Below are positions 44,309 to 52,928 of a stretch of 64,000 nt of DNA, piece after piece. A program made the translations under genes and the position numbers. Origin of the DNA: Algoriphagus yeomjeoni (lineage in GTDB: Bacteria > Bacteroidota > Bacteroidia > Cytophagales > Cyclobacteriaceae); NCBI RefSeq assembly GCF_003259505.1, contig NZ_QLLK01000008.1, forward strand, positions 210,653 to 274,652, read 5' to 3'. The first letter of the stretch is position 1, and each line of letters starts with the position of its first letter. Under the pieces are notes generated by a model. It had not been told where the DNA came from, searched no databases, and saw only the letters and a program-made list of their open reading frames with translations.

Positions 44309-45013
44309 ATGATTAGCTCCCATAAAAACATCAGCCGTACAGTCCTGCTCACGGTACTTTGTGTAGCATTTATCCTTCCGCCAACCCGGACTCAGGCGGC
44401 AGCAACAATTCCTATTGTAGAGATAATTAAGGCTGCTGTCAAGAAAGTCATCGTTGCAGTAGATCTTCAAATCCAGAGGCAGCAAAATAAAGTGATCTGG
44501 CTACAGAATGCCCAAAAAGTATTGGAAAACACCATGTCCAAACTCAAGTTGGATGAGATCTCCAGCTGGACAGAAAAGCAACGCGAACTCTACGAAAAAT
44601 ATTTCGACGAGCTCCAACAGGTCAAATCAGCGATTTCCAGCTACCATCGGGTGCGTGACATCGCCCAAAAACAAACACTGATTGTCACTGAATACAAAAA
44701 AGTCTGGGCAGTAATCCAGCAGGATGATCATTTCACCATCCAGGAAAAAGAGTACATGGGGCAGGTATATGCCGGAATTCTGGAAGCTACGGTAGAAAAC
44801 CTGGATCAACTGTCAATCCTTATCAAATCATTTACACTTCAAATGAGTGATGGGGAAAGACTGACCCTACTGAATGAGACTGCTCTACAGGTTGACCAAA
44901 ACTACCAGGACTTGCTCTCATTTAACCGCAGCAACGGACAGCTGAGTCTACAACGGGCGAGAAGCAACACAGAGATTTCACACATACAGTTACTCTACGG
45001 AATCAAACCCTAA
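44309..45013 (+). CDS. Exported conjugation protein, TraI-like (first of three paralogues)
   Basis: The 234-residue protein has a signal peptide (MISSHKNISRTVLLTVLCVA) and a long helical body (VIWLQNAQKVLENTMSKLK; KQTLIVTEYKKVWAV) ending LQMSDGERLTLLNETALQVD and ISHIQLLYGIKP. The YK..W...E..Y...VY, MSDGERL and LLYG blocks recur in the gene two places downstream. It probably acts in the periplasm on the secretion channel. Together with its two neighbours it occupies the TraH-TraI slot between traG and traJ. Confidence 0.7.
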   Translation: MISSHKNISRTVLLTVLCVAFILPPTRTQAAATIPIVEIIKAAVKKVIVAVDLQIQRQQNKVIWLQNAQKVLENTMSKLKLDEISSWTEKQRELYEKYFDELQQVKSAISSYHRVRDIAQKQTLIVTEYKKVWAVIQQDDHFTIQEKEYMGQVYAGILEATVENLDQLSILIKSFTLQMSDGERLTLLNETALQVDQNYQDLLSFNRSNGQLSLQRARSNTEISHIQLLYGIKP

Positions 45014-45025
45014 ATCCCTATTCCT

Positions 45026-45673
45026 ATGAAAAAGCTACTTATTTTCCTTTACCTCATCGCTGCGGCATTGCCAGTATCAGCACAGAACTTCCAGGAATGG
45101 TTTCAACAAAAGCAGACCAACAAGAAGTATCTGGCTGAGCAGATTATTGCATTACAATCCTACCGTACTGTACTTAAAGAAGGTTATGAGGTTAGCCAAC
45201 AAGGGCTCAGCTTGGTCAGTACCATCACAAATGGAGACTTTGATCAGCATAAGGACCATTTCCAATCTTTTTCGAAGGTAAGTTCTAAAGTAAAAAAACA
45301 TCCAGACACCCAGCACATAATAGGGTTAGCTTCAACTATTCAACGGGTGTCAAGACAATACCAAAAGCAACTTAACTCACTCAATCAGCTCAATATTTCC
45401 GAAGAAAATGTGGTCAGCCATGTCTTTTTAAACATACAAAAAGAAACTGGGCAACTGCTCACTGAGCTACAAGCACTTTTGCAAAACGGTGAACTCAGCC
45501 TGTCTGATTCAGAGCGCATCATCAGACTGGAACAACTCCTCCTGTACACGCAAATCATCTATTCCTATACAATGCGGTTTGGGCAGGAAGCCATTCAATT
45601 ATCCAGCCTTAGAGAACAGGAACTAAACGGGATTAGCCAAGCAAGAAACTTTCATACCCTTGATCAACTCTAA
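45026..45673 (+). CDS. Exported conjugation protein (second of three paralogues)
   Basis: The 215-residue protein has a cleavable-looking signal peptide (MKKLLIFLYLIAAALPVSAQ) and helical repeats. It shares GYEVSQQGLSLVSTITNGDF and a late LSDSERIIRLEQLLLYTQ segment with the next protein (GYSQISNIASGNF and MSDEERLAAIDQ), indicating distant paralogy. It is periplasmic and part of the tra operon. No separate function is known. Its gene ends 11 bp before the next. Confidence 0.6.
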   Translation: MKKLLIFLYLIAAALPVSAQNFQEWFQQKQTNKKYLAEQIIALQSYRTVLKEGYEVSQQGLSLVSTITNGDFDQHKDHFQSFSKVSSKVKKHPDTQHIIGLASTIQRVSRQYQKQLNSLNQLNISEENVVSHVFLNIQKETGQLLTELQALLQNGELSLSDSERIIRLEQLLLYTQIIYSYTMRFGQEAIQLSSLREQELNGISQARNFHTLDQL

Positions 45674-45684
45674 CCTACTCAACC

Positions 45685-46311
45685 ATGAAAAAATTACTGA
45701 TACTGCTTTTCCCGCTCATTTTCACGATAAACCTTCAGCCAGCATCAGCACAGGCAGACGAAATAGCTCAGTTATTACTCAATGTCACCAAACTGAGCCA
45801 GCTCAAGCAAATACTCAGCGATCTGGAAAAAGGATACACCACACTGAGCTCTGGCTATTCACAGATTTCAAATATCGCGTCAGGAAATTTCACAATCCAT
45901 GAAGCCTTCCTGGATGGCTTGCTACAAGTAAATCCAACGGTAAAAAACTATTACAAAGTCGCAGAAATTATCCGTTTTCAAATCAAGTTGGTGAAGGATT
46001 ACAAATCGGCCTTTACGAAACTTAAAAACTCCGGTCAGTTCACGAGCAGGGAAATTTCTTACCTCTCTTCAGTGTATAACAATCTCTTCAAAAAAAGTCT
46101 GCAACAGCTCGACGAACTAACCTTAGTCTTAACTGCAAATAGACTTAGGATGTCAGATGAGGAACGCTTGGCAGCCATTGATCAGATCCATACCCACATG
46201 CAAGACCAGCTGATTTTTCTAATTGCATTCAATCAGGAGAACCAGGTTCTGGCAATTAGCCGAATCAAGGCAAATCAGGAAGTAAATGGAATCAAAAACC
46301 TCTATCAATAA
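45685..46311 (+). CDS. traI: TraI-like exported conjugation protein (third of three paralogues)
   Basis: The 208-residue protein has a signal peptide (LLILLFPLIFTINLQPASAQ) and a helical body with the blocks LEKGYTTLSSGYSQISNIA, LRMSDEERLAAIDQIHTHM and VNGIKNLYQ. Its size and position directly before traJ match TraI of Bacteroides elements, often labelled TerB-like in databases. The function in secretion is undefined. It is one of three related exported proteins between traG and traJ. Confidence 0.7.
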   Translation: MKKLLILLFPLIFTINLQPASAQADEIAQLLLNVTKLSQLKQILSDLEKGYTTLSSGYSQISNIASGNFTIHEAFLDGLLQVNPTVKNYYKVAEIIRFQIKLVKDYKSAFTKLKNSGQFTSREISYLSSVYNNLFKKSLQQLDELTLVLTANRLRMSDEERLAAIDQIHTHMQDQLIFLIAFNQENQVLAISRIKANQEVNGIKNLYQ

Positions 46312-46337
46312 ATAGGCAACTAAGCTCAACCATCGCC

Positions 46338-47561
46338 ATGAAAGTAATTCCTAAATCCATAGCTATCATTTTATTCTCCATCCTTCTACCACTGACTACT
46401 CAGGCCCAGGTGGGCTATGATAGAGGACTCCATGGCGTGTTGGAAGACCTTTACTCTGAGATGATGCCATTATGCAGTCAATTGATCAGCGTGGCTCAGG
46501 GAATTGCTGCCTTTGGAGCTTTATGGTATATCGCCTCCAGAGTCTGGCGATCCATAGCAAATGCTGAGCCCATAGACTTCTATCCCTTGTTCCGGCCATT
46601 TGCCATCGGCTTTTGTATCCTGCTATTCCCATCTGTTCTTTCCCTGATCAATGGAGTGATGAATCCAACTGTCAACGCTACAGCCTCGATGATGGACAAT
46701 TCCAACCAAGCTATTGAAAACCTTCTGAAGCATAAAGAAGAAGTCGTTAAAGGGACTATTAAAGGCCAAATGTACCGAAGTAATTACAGGGAGGGGGATT
46801 ATGAAAAATGGTTGAAATACACTCAGGGTTTGCCTGAGGAAGCTACTGCTCCGGAGGAAAGTTTTTTAGAATCTTTATGGAACAACGAACTTTTCTCAAA
46901 TGCAAAATGGAGCTTCAATTTTAAACATTGGATTAAACAAGCCCTTGCTGAAATATTGCAATTGCTATTTGAAGCTGCCGCGCTTTGCATCAATACCCTG
47001 AGAACCTTTCAGCTGGTTGTTCTATCCATTCTGGGTCCCTTGGTTTTCGGTCTATCTGTCTATGATGGATTCCAGCATACTCTTACGGTCTGGCTTGCCC
47101 GCTATATTAATATCTACCTCTGGCTACCCGTGGCCAATATCTTCGGTGCCATCATCAGCACCGTACAGGAAAAAATGCTCGTGCTGGACATAGGACAAAT
47201 CGAAAGCACCGGGGACACCTTCTTCTCTGCCACAGATACAGGATACCTGATCTTTTTGGTGATCGGTATCATAGGCTATTTCTCAGTACCCTCAGTAGCC
47301 AACTACATTGTCCATGCTGCTTCAGGTGGAGCACTTCCGCATAAAGCATCCAGCTTTTTCACTCAAGCTGCATTCAGCACTGTTTCCATGGCCAGCTCCG
47401 CCGCCAAAATAGCTACAACACGAGGATCAAGTATGTCTGCTGATTCCTATGGGGATAAGGCAGGAAGCATGAACCAGTCCATGGCTTCACGTGGTACGGC
47501 TGCCGGTTATTTCAAGGATGGCAGTGATTATCAATCCAGCAAACTTAAAGGCAACTCTTAA
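46338..47561 (+). CDS. traJ: TraJ polytopic membrane protein (VirB6-like)
   Basis: The 407-residue protein has a signal or first helix at 1-23, then several membrane helices (FAIGFCILLFPSVLSLINGV; LLFEAAALCINTLRTFQLVV; YLIFLVIGIIGYFSVPSVAN) and an S/G-rich tail. The AQGIAAFGALWYIASRVW and YDGFQHTLTVWLARYINIYL patterns are TraJ hallmarks, forming the inner-membrane part of the channel. It follows TraI as in CTnDOT. Confidence 0.92.
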   Translation: MKVIPKSIAIILFSILLPLTTQAQVGYDRGLHGVLEDLYSEMMPLCSQLISVAQGIAAFGALWYIASRVWRSIANAEPIDFYPLFRPFAIGFCILLFPSVLSLINGVMNPTVNATASMMDNSNQAIENLLKHKEEVVKGTIKGQMYRSNYREGDYEKWLKYTQGLPEEATAPEESFLESLWNNELFSNAKWSFNFKHWIKQALAEILQLLFEAAALCINTLRTFQLVVLSILGPLVFGLSVYDGFQHTLTVWLARYINIYLWLPVANIFGAIISTVQEKMLVLDIGQIESTGDTFFSATDTGYLIFLVIGIIGYFSVPSVANYIVHAASGGALPHKASSFFTQAAFSTVSMASSAAKIATTRGSSMSADSYGDKAGSMNQSMASRGTAAGYFKDGSDYQSSKLKGNS

Positions 47562-47572
47562 TCTTACTACCC

Positions 47573-48190
47573 ATGTTCAGCAAACCAAAAAACATAGACA
47601 CCGCCTTTCGACAAATCCGGTTATTCACACTTACGATAATCCTCGGTTGTCTCCTCTTTTCAGGTTTCACCCTCTACAAGAGTCAGCAATTGACCGCATC
47701 GCTTCAGCAAAAAGTCTACATCCTGGCCAATGGAAAGGCTTTGGAAGCTTTTGCAACAGACCGCAGGGATAATATTCTAGTCGAGGCAAAAGATCATATA
47801 TCCGCCTTTCATCGGTATTTCTTCACACTCGATCCTGATGAAAAAGTCATCATCGCCAATACAGCCAAAGCACTCTATCTGGCAGATGCTTCTGCAAAAC
47901 GTCAATACGATAACCTGACGGAAAGCAATTACTACTCAAATATCATTGCAGGGAATATCAGTCAGGAAATCAACATGGACAGTGTATCCATTGATCTGCA
48001 GCAAACCCCGTCTTACTTCCGGTATTATGGTACCCAACAGTTGACCCGGACAGGCTCCATCGTTACCCGAAAACTAGTAACTGAAGGTTACCTGCGCGAG
48101 GTGTCCCGCAGTGATAATAATCCTCATGGTTTCCTGATCGAAGGCTGGAAGACATTGGAAAATACAGATACACATATTCAAAACCGCTAA
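47573..48190 (+). CDS. traK: TraK conjugation protein (VirB8-like)
   Basis: This 205-residue protein has one N-terminal membrane helix (LFTLTIILGCLLFSGFTLYK) and a periplasmic domain with ISAFHRYFFTLDPDEKVI, YLRYYG-type SYFRYYGTQQLTR, and LVTEGYLREVSRSDNNPHG. It is the TraK family, VirB8-like, bridging the inner-membrane parts of the channel. It is flanked by traJ and the small traL-type gene. Confidence 0.9.
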   Translation: MFSKPKNIDTAFRQIRLFTLTIILGCLLFSGFTLYKSQQLTASLQQKVYILANGKALEAFATDRRDNILVEAKDHISAFHRYFFTLDPDEKVIIANTAKALYLADASAKRQYDNLTESNYYSNIIAGNISQEINMDSVSIDLQQTPSYFRYYGTQQLTRTGSIVTRKLVTEGYLREVSRSDNNPHGFLIEGWKTLENTDTHIQNR

Positions 48191-48192
48191 GC

Positions 48193-48516
48193 ATGAATAC
48201 CCCTCAAACACATCCCAATCCCATCGAAGCAGTCCAAGAATTTGGGCAACTCCAAGCCCAAAAATTCGCGGAACTGCTCCACCACAGAACTGAGAAACTC
48301 AGTCAAAGAGCTAAATACCTATACTTAATTCTCTTTCTCCTCATTTCATTAAGTGGATGTGCCTACCTGCTTGTTTTTAAAAGCTCCTCCTTTTCTCCTC
48401 CAAAAGAACCATTACCAACAACCAACCTCCCCTACTTTCCTGATTTGGGAAATTCAAATTCCGATCCCGACAGTCTCACTTCAAACCCTAACACTTCAAA
48501 ACAATATAAACCATGA
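48193..48516 (+). CDS. traL: TraL-like small membrane protein
   Basis: The 107-residue protein has a single transmembrane helix in the middle (LYLILFLLISLSGCAYLLVF) with a short basic cytoplasmic start and a Pro/Ser-rich tail (SPPKEPLPTTNLPYFPD). Its size and slot between traK and traM match TraL in Bacteroides elements. Its stop overlaps the ATG of traM by 4 bp. The family is poorly conserved, so the name rests mainly on synteny. Confidence 0.65.
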   Translation: MNTPQTHPNPIEAVQEFGQLQAQKFAELLHHRTEKLSQRAKYLYLILFLLISLSGCAYLLVFKSSSFSPPKEPLPTTNLPYFPDLGNSNSDPDSLTSNPNTSKQYKP

Positions 48517-49820
48517 CTAACACAACAACCCAAAAACAACAGCAGAAACGAAAATTTCTTCTAATGCTACCCCTGCTCACAGTACCCTTTTTGACTTTTA
48601 CATTCTGGGCTCTCGGCGGTGGAAACGGGATAGCAACTGATCCTATGCAAAGCCAGCAAAGTGGAATCAACATGGAGCTGCCAGGTATTGCAGATAATAA
48701 AACCCAAGTACTTGACAAGCTAGGGCATTATAAAAAGTCCCAAACAGACTCTGCTAGATTTCTACAGGCAGTAAAGAATGACCCGTACTATCGCATGGCT
48801 TATAAACCGGAAAAAAGCACCGGTATTGAAGATCAACTAACTGATTCCCAATCCTTGGAAAATGGCAGGTTGGGAAGTGTTCCTATGGCTGAATTTCAGG
48901 ACCCGAATGAACGGTTGATTATGGAAAAACTGGAAGCACTTAATCAAACGCTTATGGAAAAGCCGATTGCTAAAGTCCTCGATAAAAAAGTTGAGACAAA
49001 CCAACTCACTCAAACTGCCGGTGATCCAACACTAAGCGCAGACTTAGATCGGCTAGATCACATGATGCAGCAGATGCAGGCAGGAAATGCAAGCACAGAT
49101 CCTGAAATGCAGCAAATGAGCCAGTTACTCGAACAGATTCTGGACATACAGCATCCTGAACGTGTACAAGCCAGAATACGCTCCAACCAGATCCAGCAGC
49201 AAAACCAGGTATTTAGTGTAAACCCAATTTCTAATACTCAACATATTTCCAGTTTAGACCCTACTGAGGCAGCTACTGTAGGAGAAATAGAAACGGCAGG
49301 GAGAAATGGCTTCTTTAGCTTAGAAAGTCCAGACGATATAAACGAGCAGTCAAACTCCATTAAAGCTGTAATCCATGAAACACAAACACTGACATCAGGA
49401 GCTACAGTGAAACTTCGGTTGACTGAGGCAGCAAGTATCAATGGATTAACTATTCCCAAAGATCAGCTGGTATATGGCACCGCTTCACTCAACGGAGAAC
49501 GTCTAAAAATTGAAATCCATCACATTCGGGTACATGACCAGATTCTACCCGTGGCTTTGACAGTTCATGATGCAGATGGAATGGAAGGAATTTACATCCC
49601 AGGATCACTATCAAGAGAAGTGACTGCACAAGCTAGTGATCGGGCAATTCAGGGATTTGGGATCAGCACATTCGATACCTCACTGGAAGCTCAGGCTGCA
49701 AGTGCGGGAATCGAAACGGCAAAAACCTTCTTAAGCAAAAAGACCAAACTGATTCAGTTTACGCTCAAAGCAGGTTATCAGATCTGGCTCAGTGATGAAA
49801 AAACCAACGCTAACTTCTAA
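48513..49820 (+). CDS. traM: TraM conjugation protein (VirB10-like)
   Basis: The 435-residue protein has a short cytoplasmic start, a membrane helix (KFLLMLPLLTVPFLTFTFWA), a long disordered Gln-rich periplasmic region, and a conserved C-terminal domain (LTSGATVKLRLTEAASINGL, IPKDQLVYGTASLNGERLKI, IHDQILPVALTVHDADGMEG-type). It spans the envelope as the VirB10-like scaffold of the channel. Start overlaps traL by 4 bp. Confidence 0.92.
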   Translation: MTNTTTQKQQQKRKFLLMLPLLTVPFLTFTFWALGGGNGIATDPMQSQQSGINMELPGIADNKTQVLDKLGHYKKSQTDSARFLQAVKNDPYYRMAYKPEKSTGIEDQLTDSQSLENGRLGSVPMAEFQDPNERLIMEKLEALNQTLMEKPIAKVLDKKVETNQLTQTAGDPTLSADLDRLDHMMQQMQAGNASTDPEMQQMSQLLEQILDIQHPERVQARIRSNQIQQQNQVFSVNPISNTQHISSLDPTEAATVGEIETAGRNGFFSLESPDDINEQSNSIKAVIHETQTLTSGATVKLRLTEAASINGLTIPKDQLVYGTASLNGERLKIEIHHIRVHDQILPVALTVHDADGMEGIYIPGSLSREVTAQASDRAIQGFGISTFDTSLEAQAASAGIETAKTFLSKKTKLIQFTLKAGYQIWLSDEKTNANF

Positions 49821-49830
49821 ATCCAATACT

Positions 49831-50688
49831 ATGAAAAGCGATCAACTCACAAAATGGACCGTCACACTAGTGCTTGTGGGAATAACTTCTCTGGTTGGCA
49901 ATAGAGTAAAAGCCCAATCAAATTCATCCTTTACTACGCAAGCAATCCCTTCTGTTTCCTTACAGATCAGCGAGCAGCTCACTACCAACCTGATTTTCCC
50001 GCAGGCCATCAAAAGTGTGGACCGAGGTAATCGAGAAATCATGGTTCAACGTGCAAATTCCGTTGAAAACATCCTTCAGGTGAAGGCTGAAACAAGCGAA
50101 ATGAACAATAGCAACCTAACTGTGATCACATCGGACGGTAAGTTTTACTCATTTAAAGTAAGTTATTCAGCAAATCCCCAACAGCTCAATTTGACTGTAA
50201 TTCCAGGTTCCAAAAAACCTGCAGCTGAGTTCCCAAAGGGGACATCCAATGAAGTGGCCGTTTTAGAAACAGCTCAAAAAGTAGCTGTAAAAAACAGGCA
50301 AATTAAGCCGATCAGACAACGTAAATACATGACCGGGCTAAGTCTGACCGGTATCTACATCGAAGAAGACCTACTCTATTTTCAGATCAGGCTGGAGAAC
50401 CAAACCAATATTACCTACGATGTGGAACAGTTCCGCTTTTTTATCCGGGACAACAGAAAAGACAAACGAACAGCAGTACAGGAACTGGAGCAAATCCCCA
50501 TTCAGATTCTTGGCAATACAGCACAAATTCCTGCCCAATCAACCCAGACTATAGTAGTCGCACTTCCCAAGTTTACCATTCCAGACCAAAAGCATTTAGG
50601 AATTGAATTAATGGAACAACAAGGCGGAAGACATTTGAAAATAAAAGTCAAAAACAACCACATTATCCAGGCAGCTGTGGTAGAGTAA
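49831..50688 (+). CDS. traN: TraN conjugation protein (VirB9-like)
   Basis: Start is set at MKSDQLTKWTVTLVLVGITS (285 residues), 10 bp after the traM stop; an upstream in-frame Met would overlap traM and is less likely. It has a signal peptide, then SVSLQISEQLTTNLIFPQAI and KSVDRGNREIMVQRANSVEN, with repeated beta strands, and ISLTGIYIEEDLLYFQIRLE-type C-terminal domain. It is the TraN/VirB9-like outer-membrane-side subunit. Confidence 0.92.
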   Translation: MKSDQLTKWTVTLVLVGITSLVGNRVKAQSNSSFTTQAIPSVSLQISEQLTTNLIFPQAIKSVDRGNREIMVQRANSVENILQVKAETSEMNNSNLTVITSDGKFYSFKVSYSANPQQLNLTVIPGSKKPAAEFPKGTSNEVAVLETAQKVAVKNRQIKPIRQRKYMTGLSLTGIYIEEDLLYFQIRLENQTNITYDVEQFRFFIRDNRKDKRTAVQELEQIPIQILGNTAQIPAQSTQTIVVALPKFTIPDQKHLGIELMEQQGGRHLKIKVKNNHIIQAAVVE

Positions 50689-50753
50689 GATTCCTTACCT
50701 ACAGAAAAACCAATCAATAAATCTTTATCAGTTAACCACAAACAACATAGATC

Positions 50754-51533
50754 ATGAACGAGCAAAATTTCGATTACCTCAAAAACCAGGTTAAGTACAC
50801 CGGATTCGGCGAAGCTTTGGAGCCTCAATTAAAAGAAAAGATCAGCAAGGGAGAATCCAATTTCACGCTAAATCATCAAGCAAATTTTGGAGGGGATACC
50901 GTCAATTCAAACCTGCATTTTCGAAAGTCAGAAATGACTGATATGTATTTCTTTAACAAGTACGATCTGAGTCTGACCAAATCCGGACAGGATGAACCGG
51001 CGATCAATCAGACCTTTTACATCGGCAAGGACAACAACATCACATTGAAGGAAGGATACAATCTGTTGGACGGACGTGCAGTAAACAAAGATCTGGTAAA
51101 CAAGGAACAGGAAAAGTATAATGCCTGGGTCCAACTGGACTTTAAGGAAACGGATAATCAAGGAAACTTTAAACTAAAGCAGTTCCATGAGAATTACGGC
51201 TTTGATCTGCAAAAGGCATTGGAAAAGCACCCGATAAAAGAACTTGGTTATCCTGAAGACCAAAGCAAGCTGATGGATTCCTTAAGAAAGGGAAACCGAC
51301 AATCGGTGACTTTTACTGGCAGTGAAGGCGAACAAAAGCGCTTTGTAGAAGCAAACCCGCAGTTCAAAAATGTGAATACCTACGATTCCAATCAGGTACG
51401 CACCTCAGAAACTCAGCGGGAAGGCAAAAGTGAATCACAGAGCAAATCCCAAAAACAGGAAGTCAAGGAAGAATCGGATGAGAGTCCCACGAAGAAGACT
51501 CGAAAAAGGAAGAGTGCAAGAGTAGCAGGTTGA
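50754..51533 (+). CDS. Conjugative-element protein of unknown function, DUF3945-like core
   Basis: The 259-residue soluble protein starts MNEQNFDYLKNQVKYTGFGE, has LHFRKSEMTDMYFFNKYDLS and LKEGYNLLDGRAVNKDL, NKEQEKYNAWVQLDFKETDN blocks and a basic, low-complexity tail (SPTKKTRKRKSARVAG). Homologous proteins occur at this place in many Bacteroidota elements. The AVNK and LLxGRAV patterns recall DUF3945/DUF4099 topoisomerase-associated families. The tail may bind DNA. Its function is unknown. Confidence 0.7.
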   Translation: MNEQNFDYLKNQVKYTGFGEALEPQLKEKISKGESNFTLNHQANFGGDTVNSNLHFRKSEMTDMYFFNKYDLSLTKSGQDEPAINQTFYIGKDNNITLKEGYNLLDGRAVNKDLVNKEQEKYNAWVQLDFKETDNQGNFKLKQFHENYGFDLQKALEKHPIKELGYPEDQSKLMDSLRKGNRQSVTFTGSEGEQKRFVEANPQFKNVNTYDSNQVRTSETQREGKSESQSKSQKQEVKEESDESPTKKTRKRKSARVAG

Positions 51534-51641
51534 TTCACCCAAAATGGAGCAGATGAAATCGAGCATGACAGAGAACGCAATACATTAGAAGTATTACTTA
51601 GCATGCGAGATTCCATCTGACCAGTTAAAAAACAAATTCAG

Positions 51642-51926
51642 ATGAAAAAAGCATTGGAGGAATTTATGGCAGGGATTGAGAAAGATCCCAGAATATGCCT
51701 TTCCCATATCGGGGTTTTCTCCGTGCTGCTTCATGTACGGGAAGAATATGGAGGTATTGAACCCTTTCCTATTCAAAGGAAAAAGCTTATGAAAGCGGCA
51801 AAGATATCCAGCACAGCCACTTACTTCAAAATCATCCGGCAACTCGATGAGTATGGATACATATGCTACCTGCCTACGTTCAACAGAATGAGCCAAAGTA
51901 AGGTAGCACTTGCCAAAGAACTCTAA
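51642..51926 (+). CDS. Small winged-helix-like protein (copy 1)
   Basis: The 94-residue protein aligns by eye with the gene at 52238: both have IxRxxVFxxxLxxxxExx, PFxIxRxKxMK, STATYFKIIRQLDEYGYICY versus IVTYHKCISELKDRGLVEYN. The last block is like a winged-helix recognition helix and wing. The two copies flank the excisionase-like gene. They may be regulators of excision or transfer. Confidence 0.6.
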   Translation: MKKALEEFMAGIEKDPRICLSHIGVFSVLLHVREEYGGIEPFPIQRKKLMKAAKISSTATYFKIIRQLDEYGYICYLPTFNRMSQSKVALAKEL

Positions 51927-51967
51927 AAAACCGAAGCCTATCTCAATAAAATTTCAACTCTCAGCTT

Positions 51968-52225
51968 ATGGACTCCATCACTAAAAAAGATTTGGAGACT
52001 CTCCGACTTCAATTGATTGCGGATCTCAAAAAACTCCTGGAAAAGCCAGCTGAATCAAAACCAGATGAAAAGGAATGGTTAAGAAGCAAGGAAGTAAAAA
52101 AGATACTCAGTATTTCCGACGCAGCTTTACAGAATTTAAGAATTCGAGGGGTGGTTCACCCAGTAAAAATTTCAGGTCTCTATTACTACAAATCCGAAGA
52201 GTTGAAATCTTTATTCAAACAATAA
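51968..52225 (+). CDS. Excisionase-like/MerR-type helix-turn-helix protein
   Basis: The 85-residue protein starts MDSITKKDLETLRLQLIADL and has the HTH_17-like sequence WLRSKEVKKILSISDAALQN followed by LRIRGVVHPVKISGLYYYKS, in which the first helix pair and the wing are evident. Small proteins of this type serve as excision factors in Bacteroidota elements. It is flanked by two paralogous wHTH genes, a layout that suggests a shared regulatory unit at the end of the tra region. Confidence 0.75.
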   Translation: MDSITKKDLETLRLQLIADLKKLLEKPAESKPDEKEWLRSKEVKKILSISDAALQNLRIRGVVHPVKISGLYYYKSEELKSLFKQ

Positions 52226-52237
52226 AAGTAACCAGTT

Positions 52238-52531
52238 ATGAAAGTTCTCCAAATGGAATATTACGTGGATAGAATCGTAAAAGAAAGGGATATCAAACCA
52301 ACGCGGGTATCCGTTTTTTTAGCCATGCTACAACTCTGGAAAGAGCAGAAACGCTGCAATCCTTTTCAGATCTCCAGACGCAAAATCATGAAACTATCTG
52401 GAGTAAAAAGTATTGTTACCTATCATAAATGTATCTCCGAATTAAAAGATCGAGGGTTGGTAGAATATAATCCTTCCTATCATCCAAGATTGGGGAGTGG
52501 AGTGAGATTGAAGTGCTTAAAGGAAAACTAA
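52238..52531 (+). CDS. Small winged-helix-like protein (copy 2)
   Basis: The 97-residue protein is the paralogue of the 51642 gene, with PFQISRRKIMKLSGVKSIVT and YHKCISELKDRGLVEYNPSY. It starts 12 bp after the excisionase-like gene, so the three are co-transcribed. The function is inferred as DNA binding. Confidence 0.6.
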   Translation: MKVLQMEYYVDRIVKERDIKPTRVSVFLAMLQLWKEQKRCNPFQISRRKIMKLSGVKSIVTYHKCISELKDRGLVEYNPSYHPRLGSGVRLKCLKEN

Positions 52532-52928
52532 AACAACATTCTCCAAAACTCCAAGAGACAATAACCTTCCATTCGAAACTATATTTTATAAAAAAAATTA
52601 ATCCATCTCCGTAGGAACAAAGTTTAGGTTGAGCGGATTACTTACTAGATAAAAAATCTAATATTCATTAATAATTAAGACACTGGTTTTACTAGAAATT
52701 CTTTCAACAGCTTATTAATTTCCATGGGTACAGTTTCAAATTTATTTAACAAATTGAAATTTCACCTTTTCGCTGGAATCAAATTATTCAGTATAAACTT
52801 CAGAGAAATAGAGGCAAATTGAATGATGACAAAAGGATTATTTGATCGCAAATTTGAATCTATATTAGAGTAACATGTTATTTGGGTAAGCAAACTTCTA
52901 TCCTTTTATTAGGGAATATATCCATCCT
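52532..52928. other. Spacer without recognised gene
   Basis: This 397-bp AT-rich stretch separates the rightward tra-associated genes from the leftward PepSY gene. I see no gene, strong terminator or repeat in it. Confidence 0.4.
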
